This document shows, piece after piece, positions 36,501 to 52,100 of a stretch of DNA of 64,000 bases. A model generated the notes under the pieces. The model made no database searches. It worked only from the letters and a program-made list of their open reading frames with translations, and was not told the DNA's origin. Numbering within the stretch: the stretch's first letter is position 1; every line of letters begins with the position of its first letter. This DNA comes from Prosapia bicincta (taxonomy: Eukaryota; Arthropoda; Insecta; Hemiptera; Cercopidae): positions 53,303,842 through 53,367,841 of the forward strand of contig JBAIZL010000003.1 of assembly GCA_036971475.1 (NCBI GenBank), in the 5' to 3' direction. The position numbers were made by a program, and so were the translations under genes.

Positions 36501-38399
36501 GCCCAAATCGCTCCAGTCACGCCCATTGAAGTATAAATACCGCCCTATTGAAGGAATGCTATGTTTGTACCTCCTTCTCACACCTACATCCACCCATAAG
36601 GACTAAATCCCGCCCAAAACTGATAATATACGTTTTATTTATCGTTCATTAGGGTGAATGACCTCAATTTAGAGTAAATAATCTAAAATAAACAGACTAT
36701 TGTTGTTCTACTTTCGATTTTTCTAATATATACGATCTAGATATGAAATAACAACTTAAATAATATCAGGAACACACCTATCACTGCCCAAATCGCTCCA
36801 GTCACGCCCATTGAAGTATAAATACCGCCCTATTGAAGGAATGCTATGTTTGTACCTCCTTCTCACACCTACATCCACCCATAAGGACTAAATCCCGCCC
36901 AAAACTGATAATATACGTTTTATTTATCGTTCATTAGGGTGAATGACCTCAATTTAGAGTAAATAATCTAAAATAAACAGACTATTGTTGTTCTACTTTC
37001 GATTTTTCTAATATATACGATCTAGATATGAAATAACAACTTAAATAATATCAGGAACACACCTATCACTGCCCAAATCGCTCCAGTCACGCCCATTGAC
37101 GTATAAAGACCGCCCTATTGAAGGAATGCTATGTTTGTACCTCCTTCTCACACCTACATCCACCCATAAGGACTAAATCCCGCCCAAAACTGATAATATA
37201 CGTTTTATTTATCGTTCATTAGGGTGAATGACCTCAATTTAGAGTAAATAATCTAAAATAAACAGACTATTGTTGTTCTACTTTCGATTTTTCTAATATA
37301 TACGATCTAGATATGAAATAACAACTTAAATAATATCAGGAACACACCTATCACTGCCCAAATCGCTCCAGTCACGCCCGTTGAAGTATAAATACCGCCC
37401 TATTGAAGGAAGTCTATGTTTGTCCCTCCTTCTCACACCTACATCCACCCATAAGGACTAAATCCCGCCCAATACTGATATAGACGTTATATTTATCGTT
37501 CATTATTGTGAATGACCTCAATTTGGAGTAAATAATCTAAAATAAACAGACTATTGTTGTTCTACTTTTGATTTTTCTAATATATACGATCTAGATATGA
37601 AATAACAACTTAAATAATATCAGGAACACACCTATCACTGCCCAAAATCGCTGCAGTCACGCCCGTTGAAGTATAAATACCGCCCTATTGAAGAAATGCT
37701 ATGTTTGTACCTCCTTCTCACACCTACATCCACCCATAAGGACTAAATCCCGCCCAATACTGATATAGACGTTTTATTTATCGTTCATTATGGCGAACCA
37801 CCTCAATTTAGAGTAAATAATCTAAAATAAACAGACTATTGTTGACCTACTTTCGATTTTTGTAATATATACGATCTAGATATGAAATAACAACTTAAAT
37901 AATATCAGGAACACACCTATCACTGCCCAAATCGCTCCAGTCACGCCCGTTGAAGTATAAATACCACCCTATTGATTAAATGCTATGTTTGTACCTCCAT
38001 CTCACACCTACATCCACCCATAAGGACTAAATCCCGCCCAAAACTGATAATATACGTTTTATTTATCGTTCATTAGGGTGAATGACCTCAATTTAGAGTA
38101 AATAATCTAAAATAAACAGACTATTGTTGTTCTACTTTCGATTTTTCTAATATATACGATCTAGATATGAAATAACAACTTAAATAATATCAGGAACACA
38201 CCTATTACTGCCCAAATCGCTCCAGTCACGCCCGTTGAAGTATAAATACCGCCCTATTGAAGGAATGCTATGTTTGTACTTCCTTCTCACACCTACATCC
38301 ACCCATAAGGACTAAATCCCTCCCAAAACTGATTATAGACGTTTTATTTATCGTTCATTAGGGTGAATGACCTCAATTTAGAGTAAATAATCTAAAATA

Positions 38400-41300
38400 A
38401 ACAGACTATTGTTGTTCTACTTTTGATTTTTCTAATATATACGATCTAGATATGAAATAACAACTTAAATAATATCAGGAACACACCTATCACTGCCCAA
38501 ATCGCTCCAGTCACGCCCGTTGAAGTATAAATACCGCCCTATTGAAGAAATGCTATGTTTGTACTTCCTTCTCACACCTACATCCACCCCTAAGGACTAA
38601 ATCCCGCCCAAAACTGATTATAGACGTTTTATTTATCGTTCATTAGGGTGAATGACCTCAATTTAGAGTAAATAATCTAAAATAAACAGACTATTGTTGT
38701 TCTACTTTCGATTTTTCTAATATATACGATCTAGATATGAAATAACAACTTAAATAATATCAGGAACACACCTATCACTGCCCAAATCGCTCCAGTCACG
38801 CCCGTTGAAGTATAAATACCGCCCTATTGAAGGACTGCTATGTTTGTACCTCCTTCTCACACCTACATCCACCCATAAGGACTAAATCCCGCCCAAAACT
38901 GATAATATACGTTTTATTTATCGTTCATTAGGGTGAATGACCTCAATTTAGAGTAAATAATCTAAAATAAACAGACTATTGTTCTTCTACTTTCGATTTT
39001 TCTAATATATACGATCTAGATATGAAATAACAACTTAAATAATATCAGGAACACACCTATCACTGCCCAAATCGCTCCAGTCACGCCCGTTGAAGTATAA
39101 ATACCGCCCTATTGAAGGAAGTCTATGTTTGTCCCTCCTTCTCACACCTACATCCACCCATAAGGACTAAATCCCGCCCAAAACTGATAATATACGTTTT
39201 ATTTATCGTTCATTAGGGTGAATGACCTCAATTTAGAGTAAATAATCTAAAATAAACAGACTATTGTTGTTCTACTTTCGATTTTTTCTATTATATACGA
39301 CCTAGATATGAAATAACAACCCAAATAATATCAGGAACACACCTATCACTGCCCAAATCGCTGCAGTCACGCCCGTTGAAGTATAAATACCGCCCTATTG
39401 AAGGAATGCTATGTTTGTACCTCCTTCTCACACCTACATCCACCCATAAGGACTAAATCCCGCCCAAAACTGATAATATACGTTTTATTTATCGTTCATT
39501 AGGGTGAATGACCTCAATTTAGAGTAAATAATCTAAAATAAACAGACTATTGTTGTTCTACTTTCGATTTTTCTAATATATACGATCTAGATATGAAATA
39601 ACCACTTAAATAATATCAGGAACACACCTATCACTGCCCAAATCGCTGCAGTCACGCCCGTTGAAGTATAAATACCGCCCTATTGAAGAAATGCTATGTT
39701 TGTACCTCCTTCTCACACCTACATCCACCCATAAGGACTAAATCCCGCCCAATACTGATATAGACGTTTTATTTATCGTTCATTATTGTGAATGACCTCA
39801 ATTTAGAGTAAATAATCTAAAATAAACAGACTGTTGTTGTTCTACTTTTGATTTTTTTATTATATACGACCAAGATATGAAATAACAACCCAAATAATAT
39901 CAGGAACACACCTATCACTGCCAAATCGCTGCAGTCACGCCCGTTGAAGTATAAATACCGCCCTATTGATGAAATGCTATGTTTGTACCTCCTTCTCACA
40001 CCTACATCCACCCATAAGGACTAAATCCCGCCCAAAACTGATTATAGACGTTTTATTTATCGTTCATTATTGTGAATGACCTCAATTTAAAGTAAATAAT
40101 CTAAAATAAACAGACTATTGTTGTTCTACTTTCGATTTTTCTAATATATACGATCTAGATATGAAATAACAACTTAAATAATATCAGGAACACACCTATC
40201 ACTGCCCAAATCGCTGCAGTCACGCCCGTTGAAGTATAAATACCGCCCTATTGAAGGAATGCTATGTTTGTACCTCCTTCTCACACCTACATCCACCCAT
40301 AAGGACTAAATCCCGCCCAAAACTGATAATATACGTTTTATTTATCGTTCATTAGGGTGAATGACCTCAATTTAGAGTAAATAATCTAAAATAAACAGAC
40401 TATTGTTGTTCTACTTTCGATTTTTCTAATATATACGATCTAGATATGAAATAACAACTTAAATAATATCAGGAACACACCTATCACTGCCCAAATCGCT
40501 GCAGTCACGCCCGTTGAAGTATAAATACCGCCCTATTGAAGAAATGCTATGTTTGTACCTCCTTCTCACACCTACATCCACCCATAAGGACTAAATCCCG
40601 CCCAATACTGATATAGACGTTTTATTTATCGTTCATTTTTGTGAATGACCTCAATTTAGAGTAAATAATCTAAAATAAACAGACTGTTGTTGTTCTACTT
40701 TTGATTTTTCTATTATATACGACCAAGATATGAAATAACAACCCAAATAATATCAGGAACACACCTATCACTGCCAAATCGCTGCAGTCACGCCCGTTGA
40801 AGTATAAATACCGCCCTATTGATGAAATGCTATGTTTGTACCTCCTTCTCACACCTACATCCACCCATAAGGACTAAATCCCGCCCAAAACTGATTATAG
40901 ACGTTTTATTTATCGTTCATTAGGGTGAATGACCTCAATTTAGAGTAAATAATCTAAAATAAACAGACTATTGTTGTTCTACTTTCGATTTTTCTAATAT
41001 ATACGATCTAGATATGAAATAACAACTTAAATAATATCAGGAACACACCTATCACTGCCCAAATCGCTCCAGTCACGCCCGTTGAAGTATAAATACCGCC
41101 CTATTGAAGGACTGCTATGTTTGTACCTCCTTCTCACACCTACATCCACCCATAAGGACTAAATCCCGCCCAAAACTGATAATATACGTTTTATTTATCG
41201 TTCATTAGGGTGAATGACCTCAATTTAGAGTAAATAATCTAAAATAAACAGACTATTGTTCTTCTACTTTCGATTTTTCTAATATATACGATCTAGATAT

Positions 41301-44300
41301 GAAATAACAACTTAAATAATATCAGGAACACACCTATCACTGCCCAAATCGCTCCAGTCACGCCCGTTGAAGTATAAATACCGCCCTATTGAAGGAATGC
41401 TATGTTTGTACCTCCTTCTCACACCTACATCCACCCATAAGGACTAAATTCCGCCCAAAACTGATAATATACGTTTTATTTATCGTTCATTAGGGTGAAT
41501 GACCTCAATTTAGAGTAAATAATCTAAAATAAACAGACTATTGTTGTTCTACTTTCGATTTTTCTAATATATACGATCTAGATATGAAATAACAACTTAG
41601 ATAATATCAGGAACACACCTATCACTGCCCAAATCGCTCCAGTCACGCCCATTGAAGTATAAATACCGCCCTATTGAAGGAATGCTATGTTTGTACCTCC
41701 TTCTCACACCTACATCCACCCATAAGGACTAAATCCCGCCCAAAACTGATAATATACGTTTTATTTATCGTTCATTAGGGTGAATGACCTCAATTTAGAG
41801 TAAATAATCTAAAATAAACAGACTATTGTTGTTCTACTTTCGATTTTTCTAATATATACGATCTAGATATGAAATAACAACTTAAATAATATCAGGAACA
41901 CCTATCACTGCCCAAATCGCTCCAGTCACGCCCATTGAAGTATAAAGACCGCCCTATTGAAGGAATGCTATGTTTGTACCTCCTTCTCACACCTACATCC
42001 ACCCATAAGGACTAAATCCCGCCCAAAACTGATAATATACGTTTTATTTATCGTTCATTAGGGTGAATGACCTCAATTTAGAGTAAATAATCTAAAATAA
42101 ACAGACTATTGTTGTTCTACTTTCGATTTTTCTAATATATACGATCTAGATATGAAATAACAACTTAAATAATATCAGGAACACACCTATCACTGCCCAA
42201 ATCGCTCCAGTCACGCCCGTTGAAGTATAAATACCGCCCTATTGATTAAATGCTATGTTTGTACCTCCATCTCACACCTACATCCACCCATAAGGACTAA
42301 ATCCCGCCCAAAACTGATAATATACGTTTTATTTATCGTTCATTAGGGTGAATGACCTCAATTTAGAGTAAATAATCTAAAATAAACAGACTATTGTTGT
42401 TCTACTTTCGATTTTTCTAATATATACGATCTAGATATGAAATAACAACTTAAATAATATCAGGAACACACCTATTACTGCCCAAATCGCTCCAGTCACG
42501 CCCGTTGAAGTATAAATACCGCCCTATTGAAGGAATGCTATGATTGTACCTCCTTCTCACACCTACATCCACCCATAAGGACTAAATCCCGCCCAAAACT
42601 GATTATAGACGTTTTATTTATCGTTCATTAGGGTGAATGACCTCAATTTAGAGTAAATAATCTAAAATAAACAGACTATTGTTGTTCTACTTTCGATTTT
42701 TCTAATATATACGATCTAGATATGAAATAACAACTTAAATAATATCAGGAACACACCTATCACTGCCCAAATCGCTCCAGTCACGCCCGTTGAAGTATAA
42801 ATACCGCCCTATTGATTAAATGCTATGTTTGTACCTCCATCTCACACCTACATCCACCCATAAGGACTAAATCCCGCCCAAAACTGATAATATACGTTTT
42901 TTTTATCGTTCATTAGGGTGAATGACCTCAATTTAGAGTAAATAATCTAAAATAAACAGACTATTGTTGTTCTACTTTCGATTTTTCTAATATATACGAT
43001 CTAGATATGAAATAACAACTTAAATAATATCAGGAACACACCTATTACTGCCCAAATCGCTCCAGTCACGCCCGTTGAAGTATAAATACCGCCCTATTGA
43101 AGGAATGCTATGTTTGTACTTCCTTCTCACACCTACATCCACCCATAAGGACTAAATCCCTCCCAAAACTGATTATAGACGTTTTATTTATCGTTCATTA
43201 GGGTGAATGACCTCAATTTAGAGTAAATAATCTAAAATAAACAGACTATTGTTGTTCTACTTTTGATTTTTCTAATATATACGATCTAGATATGAAATAA
43301 CAACTTAAATAATATCAGGAACACACCTATCACTGCCCAAATCGCTCCAGTCACGCCCGTTGAAGTATAAATACCGCCCTATTGAAGAAATGCTATGTTT
43401 GTACTTCCTTCTCACACCTACATCCACCCCTAAGGACTAAATCCCGCCCAAAACTGATTATAGACGTTTTATTTATCGTTCATTAGGGTGAATGACCTCA
43501 ATTTAGAGTAAATAATCTAAAATAAACAGACTATTGTTGTTCTACTTTCGATTTTTCTAATATATACGATCTAGATATGAAATAACAACTTAAATAATAT
43601 CAGGAACACACCTATCACTGCCCAAATCGCTCCAGTCACGCCCGTTGAAGTATAAATACCGCCCTATTGAAGGACTGCTATGTTTGTACCTCCTTCTCAC
43701 ACCTACATCCACCCATAAGGACTAAATCCCGCCCAAAACTGATAATATACGTTTTATTTATCGTTCATTAGGGTGAATGACCTCAATTTAGAGTAAATAA
43801 TCTAAAAAACAGACTATTGTTCTTCTACTTTCGATTTTTCTAATATATACGATCTAGATATGAAATAACAACTTAAATAATATCAGGAACACACCTATCA
43901 CTGCCCAAATCGCTCCAGTCACGCCCGTTGAAGTATAAATACCGCCCTATTGAAGGAAGTCTATGTTTGTCCCTCCTTCTCACACCTACATCCACCCATA
44001 AGGACTAAATCCCGCCCAAAACTGATAATATACGTTTTATTTATCGTTCATTAGGGTGAATGACCTCAATTTAGAGTAAATAATCTAAAATAAACAGACT
44101 ATTGTTGTTCTACTTTCGATTTTTCTATTATATACGACCTAGATATGAAATAACAACCCAAATAATATCAGGAACACACCTATCACTGCCCAAATCGCTG
44201 CAGTCACGCCCGTTGAAGTATAAATACCGCCCTATTGAAGGAATGCTATGTTTGTACCTCCTTCTCACACCTACATCCACCCATAAGGACTAAATCCCGC

Positions 44301-47300
44301 CCAAAACTGATAATATACGTTTTATTTATCGTTCATTAGGGTGAATGACCTCAATTTAGAGTAAATAATCTAAAATAAACAGACTATTGTTGTTCTACTT
44401 TCGATTTTTCTAATATATACGATCTAGATATGAAATAACAACTTAAATAATATCAGGAACACACCTATCACTGCCCAAATCGCTGCAGTCACGCCCGTTG
44501 AAGTATAAAAACCGCCCTATTGAAGAAATGCTATGTTTGTACCTCCTTCTCACACCTACATCCACCCATAAGGACTAAATCCCGCCCAATACTGATATAG
44601 ACGTTTTATTTATCGTTCATTATTGTGAATGACCTCAATTTAGAGTAAATAATCTAAAATAAACAGAGTGTTGTTGTTCTACTTTTGATTTTTCTATTAT
44701 ATACGACCAAGATATGAAATAACAACCCAAATAATATCAGGAACACACCTATCACTGCCAAATCGCTGCAGTCACGCCCGTTGAAGTATAAATACCGCCC
44801 TATTGATGAAATGCTATGTTTGTACCTCCTTCTCACACCTACATCCACCCATAAGGACTAAATCCCGATCAAAACTGATTATAGACGTTTTATTTATCGT
44901 TCATTATTGTGAATGACCTCAATTTAAAGTAAATAATCTAAAATAAACAGACTATTGTTGTTCTACTTTCGATTTTTCTAATATATACGATCTAGATATG
45001 AAATAACAACTTAAATAATATCAGGAACACACCTATCACTGCCCAAATCGCTCCAGTCACGCCCGTTGAATTATAAATACCGCCCTATTGAAGGAATGCT
45101 ATGTTTGTACCTCCTTCTCACACCTACATCCACCCATAAGGAATAAATCCCGCCCAAAACTGATAATATACGTTTTATTTATCGTTCATTAGGGTGAATG
45201 ACCTCAATTTAGAGTAAATAATCTAAAATAAACAGACTATTGTTGTTCTACTTTCGATTTTTCTAATATATACGATCTAGATATGAAATAACAACTTAAA
45301 TAATATCAGGAACACACCTATCACTGCCCAAATCGCTGCAGTCACGCCCGTTGAAGTATAAATACCGCCTTATTGAAGAAATGTTATGTTTGTACCTCCT
45401 TCTCACACCTACATCCACCCATAAGGACTAAATCCCGCCCAATACTGATATAGACGTTTTATTTATCGTTCATTATTGTGAATGACCTCAATTTAGAGTA
45501 AATAATCTAAAATAAACAGACTGTTGTTGTTCTACTTTTGATTTTTCTATTATATACGACCAAGATATGAAATAACAACCCAAATAATATCAGGAACACA
45601 CCTATCACTGCCAAATCGCTGCAGTCACGCCCGTTGAAGTATAAATACCGCCCTATTGATGAAATGCTATGTTTGTACCTCCTTCTCACACCTACATCCA
45701 CCCATAAGGACTAAATCCCGCCCAAAACTGATTATAGACGTTTTATTTATCGTTCATTATTGTAAATGACCTCAATTTAAAGTAAATAATCTAAAATAAA
45801 CAGACTATTGTTGTTCTACTTTCAATTTTTCTAATATATACGATCTAGATATGAAATAACAACTTAAATAATATCGGGAACACACCTATCACTGCCCAAA
45901 TCGCTCCAGTCACGCCCATTGAAGAATAAATACCGCCCTATTGAAGGAATGCTATGTTTGTACCTCCTTCTCACCCCTACATCCACCCATAAGGACTAAA
46001 TCCCGCCCAAAACTGATAATATACGTTTTATTTATCGTTCATTAGGGTGAATGACCTCAATTTAGAGTAAATAATCTAAAATAAACAGACTATTGTTGTT
46101 CTACTTTCGATTTTTCTAATATATACGATCTAGATATGAAATAACAACTTAAATAATATCAGGAACACACCTATCACTGCCCAAATCGCTCCAGTCACGC
46201 CCATTGAAGTATAAATACCGCCCTATTGAAGGAATGCTATGTTTGTAAATCCTTCTCACACCTACATCCACCCATAAGGACTAAATCCCGCCCAAAACTG
46301 ATAATATACGTTTTATTTATCGTTCATTAGGGTGAATGACCTCAATTTAGAGTAAATAATCTAAAATAAACAGACTATTGTTGTTCTACTTTCGATTTTT
46401 CTAATATATACGATCTAGATATGAAATAACAACTTAAATAATATCAGGAACACACCTATCACTGCCCAAATCGCTCCAGTCACGCCCATTGAAGTATAAA
46501 TACCGCCCTATTGAAGGAATGCTATGTTTGTACCTCCTTCTCACACCTACATCCACCCATAAGGACTAAATCCCGCCCAAAACTGATAATATACGTTTTA
46601 TTTATCGTTCATTAGGGTGAATGACCTCAATTTAGAGTAAATAATCTAAAATAAACAGACTATTGTTGTTCTACTTTCGATTTTTCTAATATATACGATC
46701 TAGATATGAAATAACAACTTAAATAATATCAGGAACACACCTATCACTGCCCAAATCGCTCCAGTCACGCCCGTTGAAGTATAAATACCGCCCTATTGAA
46801 CTAAGTCTATGTTTGTCCCTCCTTCTCACACCTACATCCACCCATAAGGACTAAATCCCGCCCAAAACTGATTATAGACGTTTTATTTATCGTTCATTAT
46901 TGTGAATGACCTCAATTTGGAGTAAATAATCTAAAATAAACAGACTATTGTTGTTCTACTTTTGATTTTTCTAATATATACGATCTAGATATGAAATAAC
47001 AACTTAAATAATATCAGGAACACACCTATCACTGCCCAAATCGCTGCAGTCACGCCCGTTGAAGTATAAATACCGCCCTATTGAAGAAATGCTATGTTTG
47101 TACCTCCTTCTCACACCTACATCCACCCATAAGGACTAAATCCCGCCCAATACTGATATAGACGTTTTATTTATCGTTCTTTATGGCGAACCACCTCAAT
47201 TTAGTGTAAATAATCTAAAATAAACAGACTATTGTTGACCTACTTTCGATTTTTCTAATATATACGATCTAGATATGAAATAACAACTTAAATAATATCA

Positions 47301-48000
47301 GGAACACACCTATCACTGCCCAAATCGCTCCAGTCACGCCCGTTGAAGTATAAATACCGCCATATTGATGAAATGCTATGTTTGTACCTCCTTCTCACAC
47401 CTACATCCACCCATAATGACTAAATCCCGCCCAATACTGATATAGACGTTTTATTTATCGTTCATTATTGTAAATGACCTCAATTTAAAGTAAATAATCT
47501 AAAATAAACAGACTATTGTTGTTCTACTTTCAATTTTTCTAATATATACGATCTAGATATGAAATAACAACTTAAATAATATCGGGAACACACCTATCAC
47601 TGCCCAAATCGCTCCAGTCACGCCCATTGAAGAATAAATACCGCCCTATTGAAGGAATGCTATGTTTGTACCTCCTTCTCACCCCTACATCCACCCATAA
47701 GGACTAAATCCCGCCCAAAACTGATAATATACGTTTTATTTATCGTTCATTAGGGTGAATGACCTCAATTTAGAGTAAATAATCTAAAATAAACAGACTA
47801 TTGTTGTTCTACTTTCGATTTTTCTAATATATACGATCTAGATATGAAATAACAACTTAAATAATATCAGGAACACACCTATCACTGCCCAAATCGCTCC
47901 AGTCACGCCCATTGAAGTATAAATACCGCCCTATTGAAGGAATGCTATGTTTGTAAATCCTTCTCACACCTACATCCACCCATAAGGACTAAATCCCGCC
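38400..48000. repeat. Satellite: 17-monomer (about 4.84-kb) duplication
   Basis: Private variants recur about 4,840 bp apart: CATCCACCCCTAAGG at about 38581 and 43422; GAAGGACTGCTATG at 38829 and 43669; the one-base-short ACTGCCAAATCGC monomers at about 39918 and 40773 match those at about 44755 and 45608 (offset 4,837). Limits are approximate. Confidence 0.75.
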
Positions 48001-49168
48001 CAAAACTGATAATATACGTTTTATTTATCGTTCATTAGGGTGAATGACCTCAATTTAGAGTAAATAATCTAAAATAAACAGACTATTGTTGTTCTACTTT
48101 CGATTTTTCTAATATATACGATCTAGATATGAAATAACAACTTAAATAATATCAGGAACACACCTATCACTGCCCAAATCGCTCCAGTCACGCCCATTGA
48201 AGTATAAATACCGCCCTATTGAAGGAATGCTATGTTTGTACCTCCTTCTCACACCTACATCCACCCATAAGGACTAAATCCCGCCCAAAACTGATAATAT
48301 ACGTTTTATTTATCGTTCATTAGGGTGAATGACCTCAATTTAGAGTAAATAATCTAAAATAAACAGACTATTGTTGTTCTACTTTCGATTTTTCTAATAT
48401 ATACGATCTAGATATGAAATAACAACTTAAATAATATCAGGAACACACCTATCACTGCCCAAATCGCTCCAGTCACGCCCGTTGAAGTATAAATACCGCC
48501 CTATTGAACTAAGTCTATGTTTGTCCCTCCTTCTCACACCTACATCCACCCATAAGGACTAAATCCCGCCCAAAACTGATTATAGACGTTTTATTTATCG
48601 TTCATTATTGTGAATGACCTCAATTTGGAGTAAATAATCTAAAATAAACAGACTATTGTTGTTCTACTTTTGATTTTTCTAATATATACGATCTAGATAT
48701 GAAATAACAACTTAAATAATATCAGGAACACACCTATCACTGCCCAAATCGCTGCAGTCACGCCCGTTGAAGTATAAATACCGCCCTATTGAAGAAATGC
48801 TATGTTTGTACCTCCTTCTCACACCTACATCCACCCATAAGGACTAAATCCCGCCCAATACTGATATAGACGTTTTATTTATCGTTCTTTATGGCGAACC
48901 ACCTCAATTTAGTGTAAATAATCTAAAATAAACAGACTATTGTTGACCTACTTTCGATTTTTCTAATATATACGATCTAGATATGAAATAACAACTTAAA
49001 TAATATCAGGAACACACCTATCACTGCCCAAATCGCTCCAGTCACGCCCGTTGAAGTATAAATACCGCCATATTGATGAAATGCTATGTTTGTACCTCCT
49101 TCTCACACCTACATCCACCCATAATGACTAAATCCCGCCCAATACTGATATAGACGTTTTATTTATCG
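45753..49168. repeat. Satellite: recent tandem duplication of a 6-monomer block (2 x 1,708 bp)
   Basis: The block starting TTCATTATTGTAAATGACC at 45753 begins again at 47461, 1,708 bp later, and appears identical where I compared it, including rare ATATCGGGAAC, GAAGAATAAATACC, CTCACCCCTAC and GAACTAAGTCTATG. The related single copy at 61129-62836 shares the order but not all of these variants. Confidence 0.9.
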
Positions 49169-52100
49169 TTCATTAGGGTGAATGACCTCAATTTAGAGTA
49201 AATAATCTAAAATAAACAGACTATTGTTGTTCTACTTTCGATTTTTCTATTATATACGACCTAGATATGAAATAACAACCCAAATAATATCAGGAACACA
49301 CCTATCACTGCCCAAATCGCTCCAGTCACGCCCGTTAAAGTATAAATACCGCCATATTGATGAAATGCTATGTTTGTACCTCCTTCTCACACCTACATCC
49401 ACCCATAAGGACTAAATCCCGCCCAATACTGATATAGACGTTTTATTTATCGTTCATTAGGGTGAATGACCTCAATTTAGAGTAAATAATCTAAAATAAA
49501 CAGACTATTGTTGTTCTACTTTCGATTTTTCTAATATATACGATCTAGATATGAAATAACAACTTAAATAATATCAGGAACACACCTATTACTGCCCAAA
49601 TCGCTCCAGTCACGCCCGTTGAAGTATAAATACCGCCCTATTGAAGGAATGCTATGATTGTACCTCCTTCTCACACCTACATCCACCCATAAGGACTAAA
49701 TCCCGCCCAAAACTGATAATATACGTTTTATTTATCGTTCATTAGGGTGAATGACCTCAATTTAGAGTAAATAATCTAAAATAAACAGACTATTGTTGTT
49801 CTACTTTCGATTTTTCTAATATATACGATCTAGATATGAAATAACAACTTAAATAATATCAGGAACACACCTATCACTGCCCAAATCGCTCCAGTCACGC
49901 CCGTTGTAGTATAAATACCGCCCTATTGAAGGAATGCTATGTTTGTACTTCCTTCTCACACCTACATCCACCCATAAGGACTAAATCCCTCCCAAAACTG
50001 ATTATAGACGTTTTATTTATCGTTCATTAGGGTGAATGACCTCAATTTAGAGTAAATAATCTAAAATAAACAGACTATTGTTGTTCTACTTTTGATTTTT
50101 CTAATATATACGATCTAGATATGAAATAACAACTTAAATAATATCAGGAACACACCTATCACTGCCCAAATCGCTCCAGTCACGCCCGTTGAAGTATAAA
50201 TACCGCCCTATTGAAGGAATCCTATGTTTGTACCTCCTTCTCACACCTACATCCACCCATAAGGACTAAATCCCGCCCAAAACTGATAATATACGTTTTA
50301 TTTATCGTTCATTAGGGTGAATGACCTCAATTTAGAGTAAATAATCTAAAATAAACAGACTATTGTTCTTCTACTTTCGATTTTTCTAATATATACGATC
50401 TAGATATGAAATAACAACTTAAATAATATCAGGAACACACCTATCACTGCCCAAATCGCTCCAGTCACGCCCGTTGAAGTATAAATACCGCCCTATTGAA
50501 GGAAGTCTATGTTTGTCCCTCCTTCTCACACCTACATCCACCCATAAGGACTAAATCCCGCCCAAAACTGATAATATACGTTTTATTTATCGTTCATTAG
50601 GGTGAATGACCTCAATTTAGAGTAAATAATCTAAAATAAACAGACTATTGTTGTTCTACTTTCGATTTTTCTATTATATACGACCTAGATATGAAATAAC
50701 AACCCAAATAATATCAGGAACACACCTATCACTGCCCAAATCGCTGCAGTCACGCCCGTTGAAGTATAAATACCGCCCTATTGAAGGAATGCTATGTTTG
50801 TACCTCCTTCTCACACCTACATCCACCCATAAGGACTAAATCCCGCCCAAAACTGATAATATACGTTTTATTTATCGTTCATTAGGGTGAATGACCTCAA
50901 TTTAGAGTAAATAATCTAAAATAAACAGACTATTGTTGTTCTACTTTCGATTTTTCTAATATATACGATCTAGATATGAAATAACAACTTAAATAATATC
51001 AGGAACACACCTATCACTGCCCAAATCGCTCCAGTCACGCCCGTTGAATTATAAATACCGCCCTATTGAAGGAATGCTATGTTTGTACCTCCTTCTCACA
51101 CCTACATCCACCCTTAAGGACTAAATCCCGCCCAAAACTGATAATATACGTTTTATTTATCGTTCATTAGGGTGAATGACCTCAATTTAGAGTAAATAAT
51201 CTAAAATAAACAGACTATTGTTGTTCTACTTTCGATTTTTCTAATATATACGATCTAGATATGAAATAACAACTTAAATAATATCAGGAACACACCTATC
51301 ACTGCCCAAATCGCTGCAGTCACGCCCGTTGAAGTATAAATACCGCCCTATTGAAGAAATGCTATGTTTGTACCTCCTTCTCACACCTACATCCACCCAT
51401 AAGGACTAAATCCCGCCCAAAACTGATTATAGACGTTTTATTTATCGTTCATTATTGTGAATGACCTCAATTTAGAGTAAATAATCTAAAATAAACAGAC
51501 TATTGTTGTTCTACTTTTGATTTTTCTAATATATACGATCTAGATATGTAATAACAACTTAAATAATATCGGGAACACACCTATCACTGCCCAAATCGCT
51601 GCAGTCACGCCCGTTGAAGTATAAATACCGCCCTATTGATGAAATGCTATGTTTGTACCTCCTTCTCACACCTACATCCACCCATAAGGACTAAATCCCG
51701 CCCAAAACTGATTATAGACGTTTTATATATCGTTCATTATTGTGAATGACAACAATTTAGAGTAAATAATCTAAAATAAACAGACTATTGTTGTTCTACT
51801 TTCGATTTTTCTAATATATACGATCTAGATATGAAATAACAACTTAAATAATATCAGGAACACACCTATCACTGCCCAAATCGCTCCAGTCACGCCCGTT
51901 GAAGTATAAATACCGCCCTATTGAGGGAAGTCTATGTTTGTCCCTCCTTCTCACACCTACATCCACCCATAAGGACTAAATCCCGCCCAAAACTGATTAT
52001 AGACGTTTTATTTATCGTTCATTATTGTGAATGACCTCAATTTAGAGTAAATAATCTAAAATAAACAGACTATTGTTGTTCTACTTTTGATTTTTCTATT

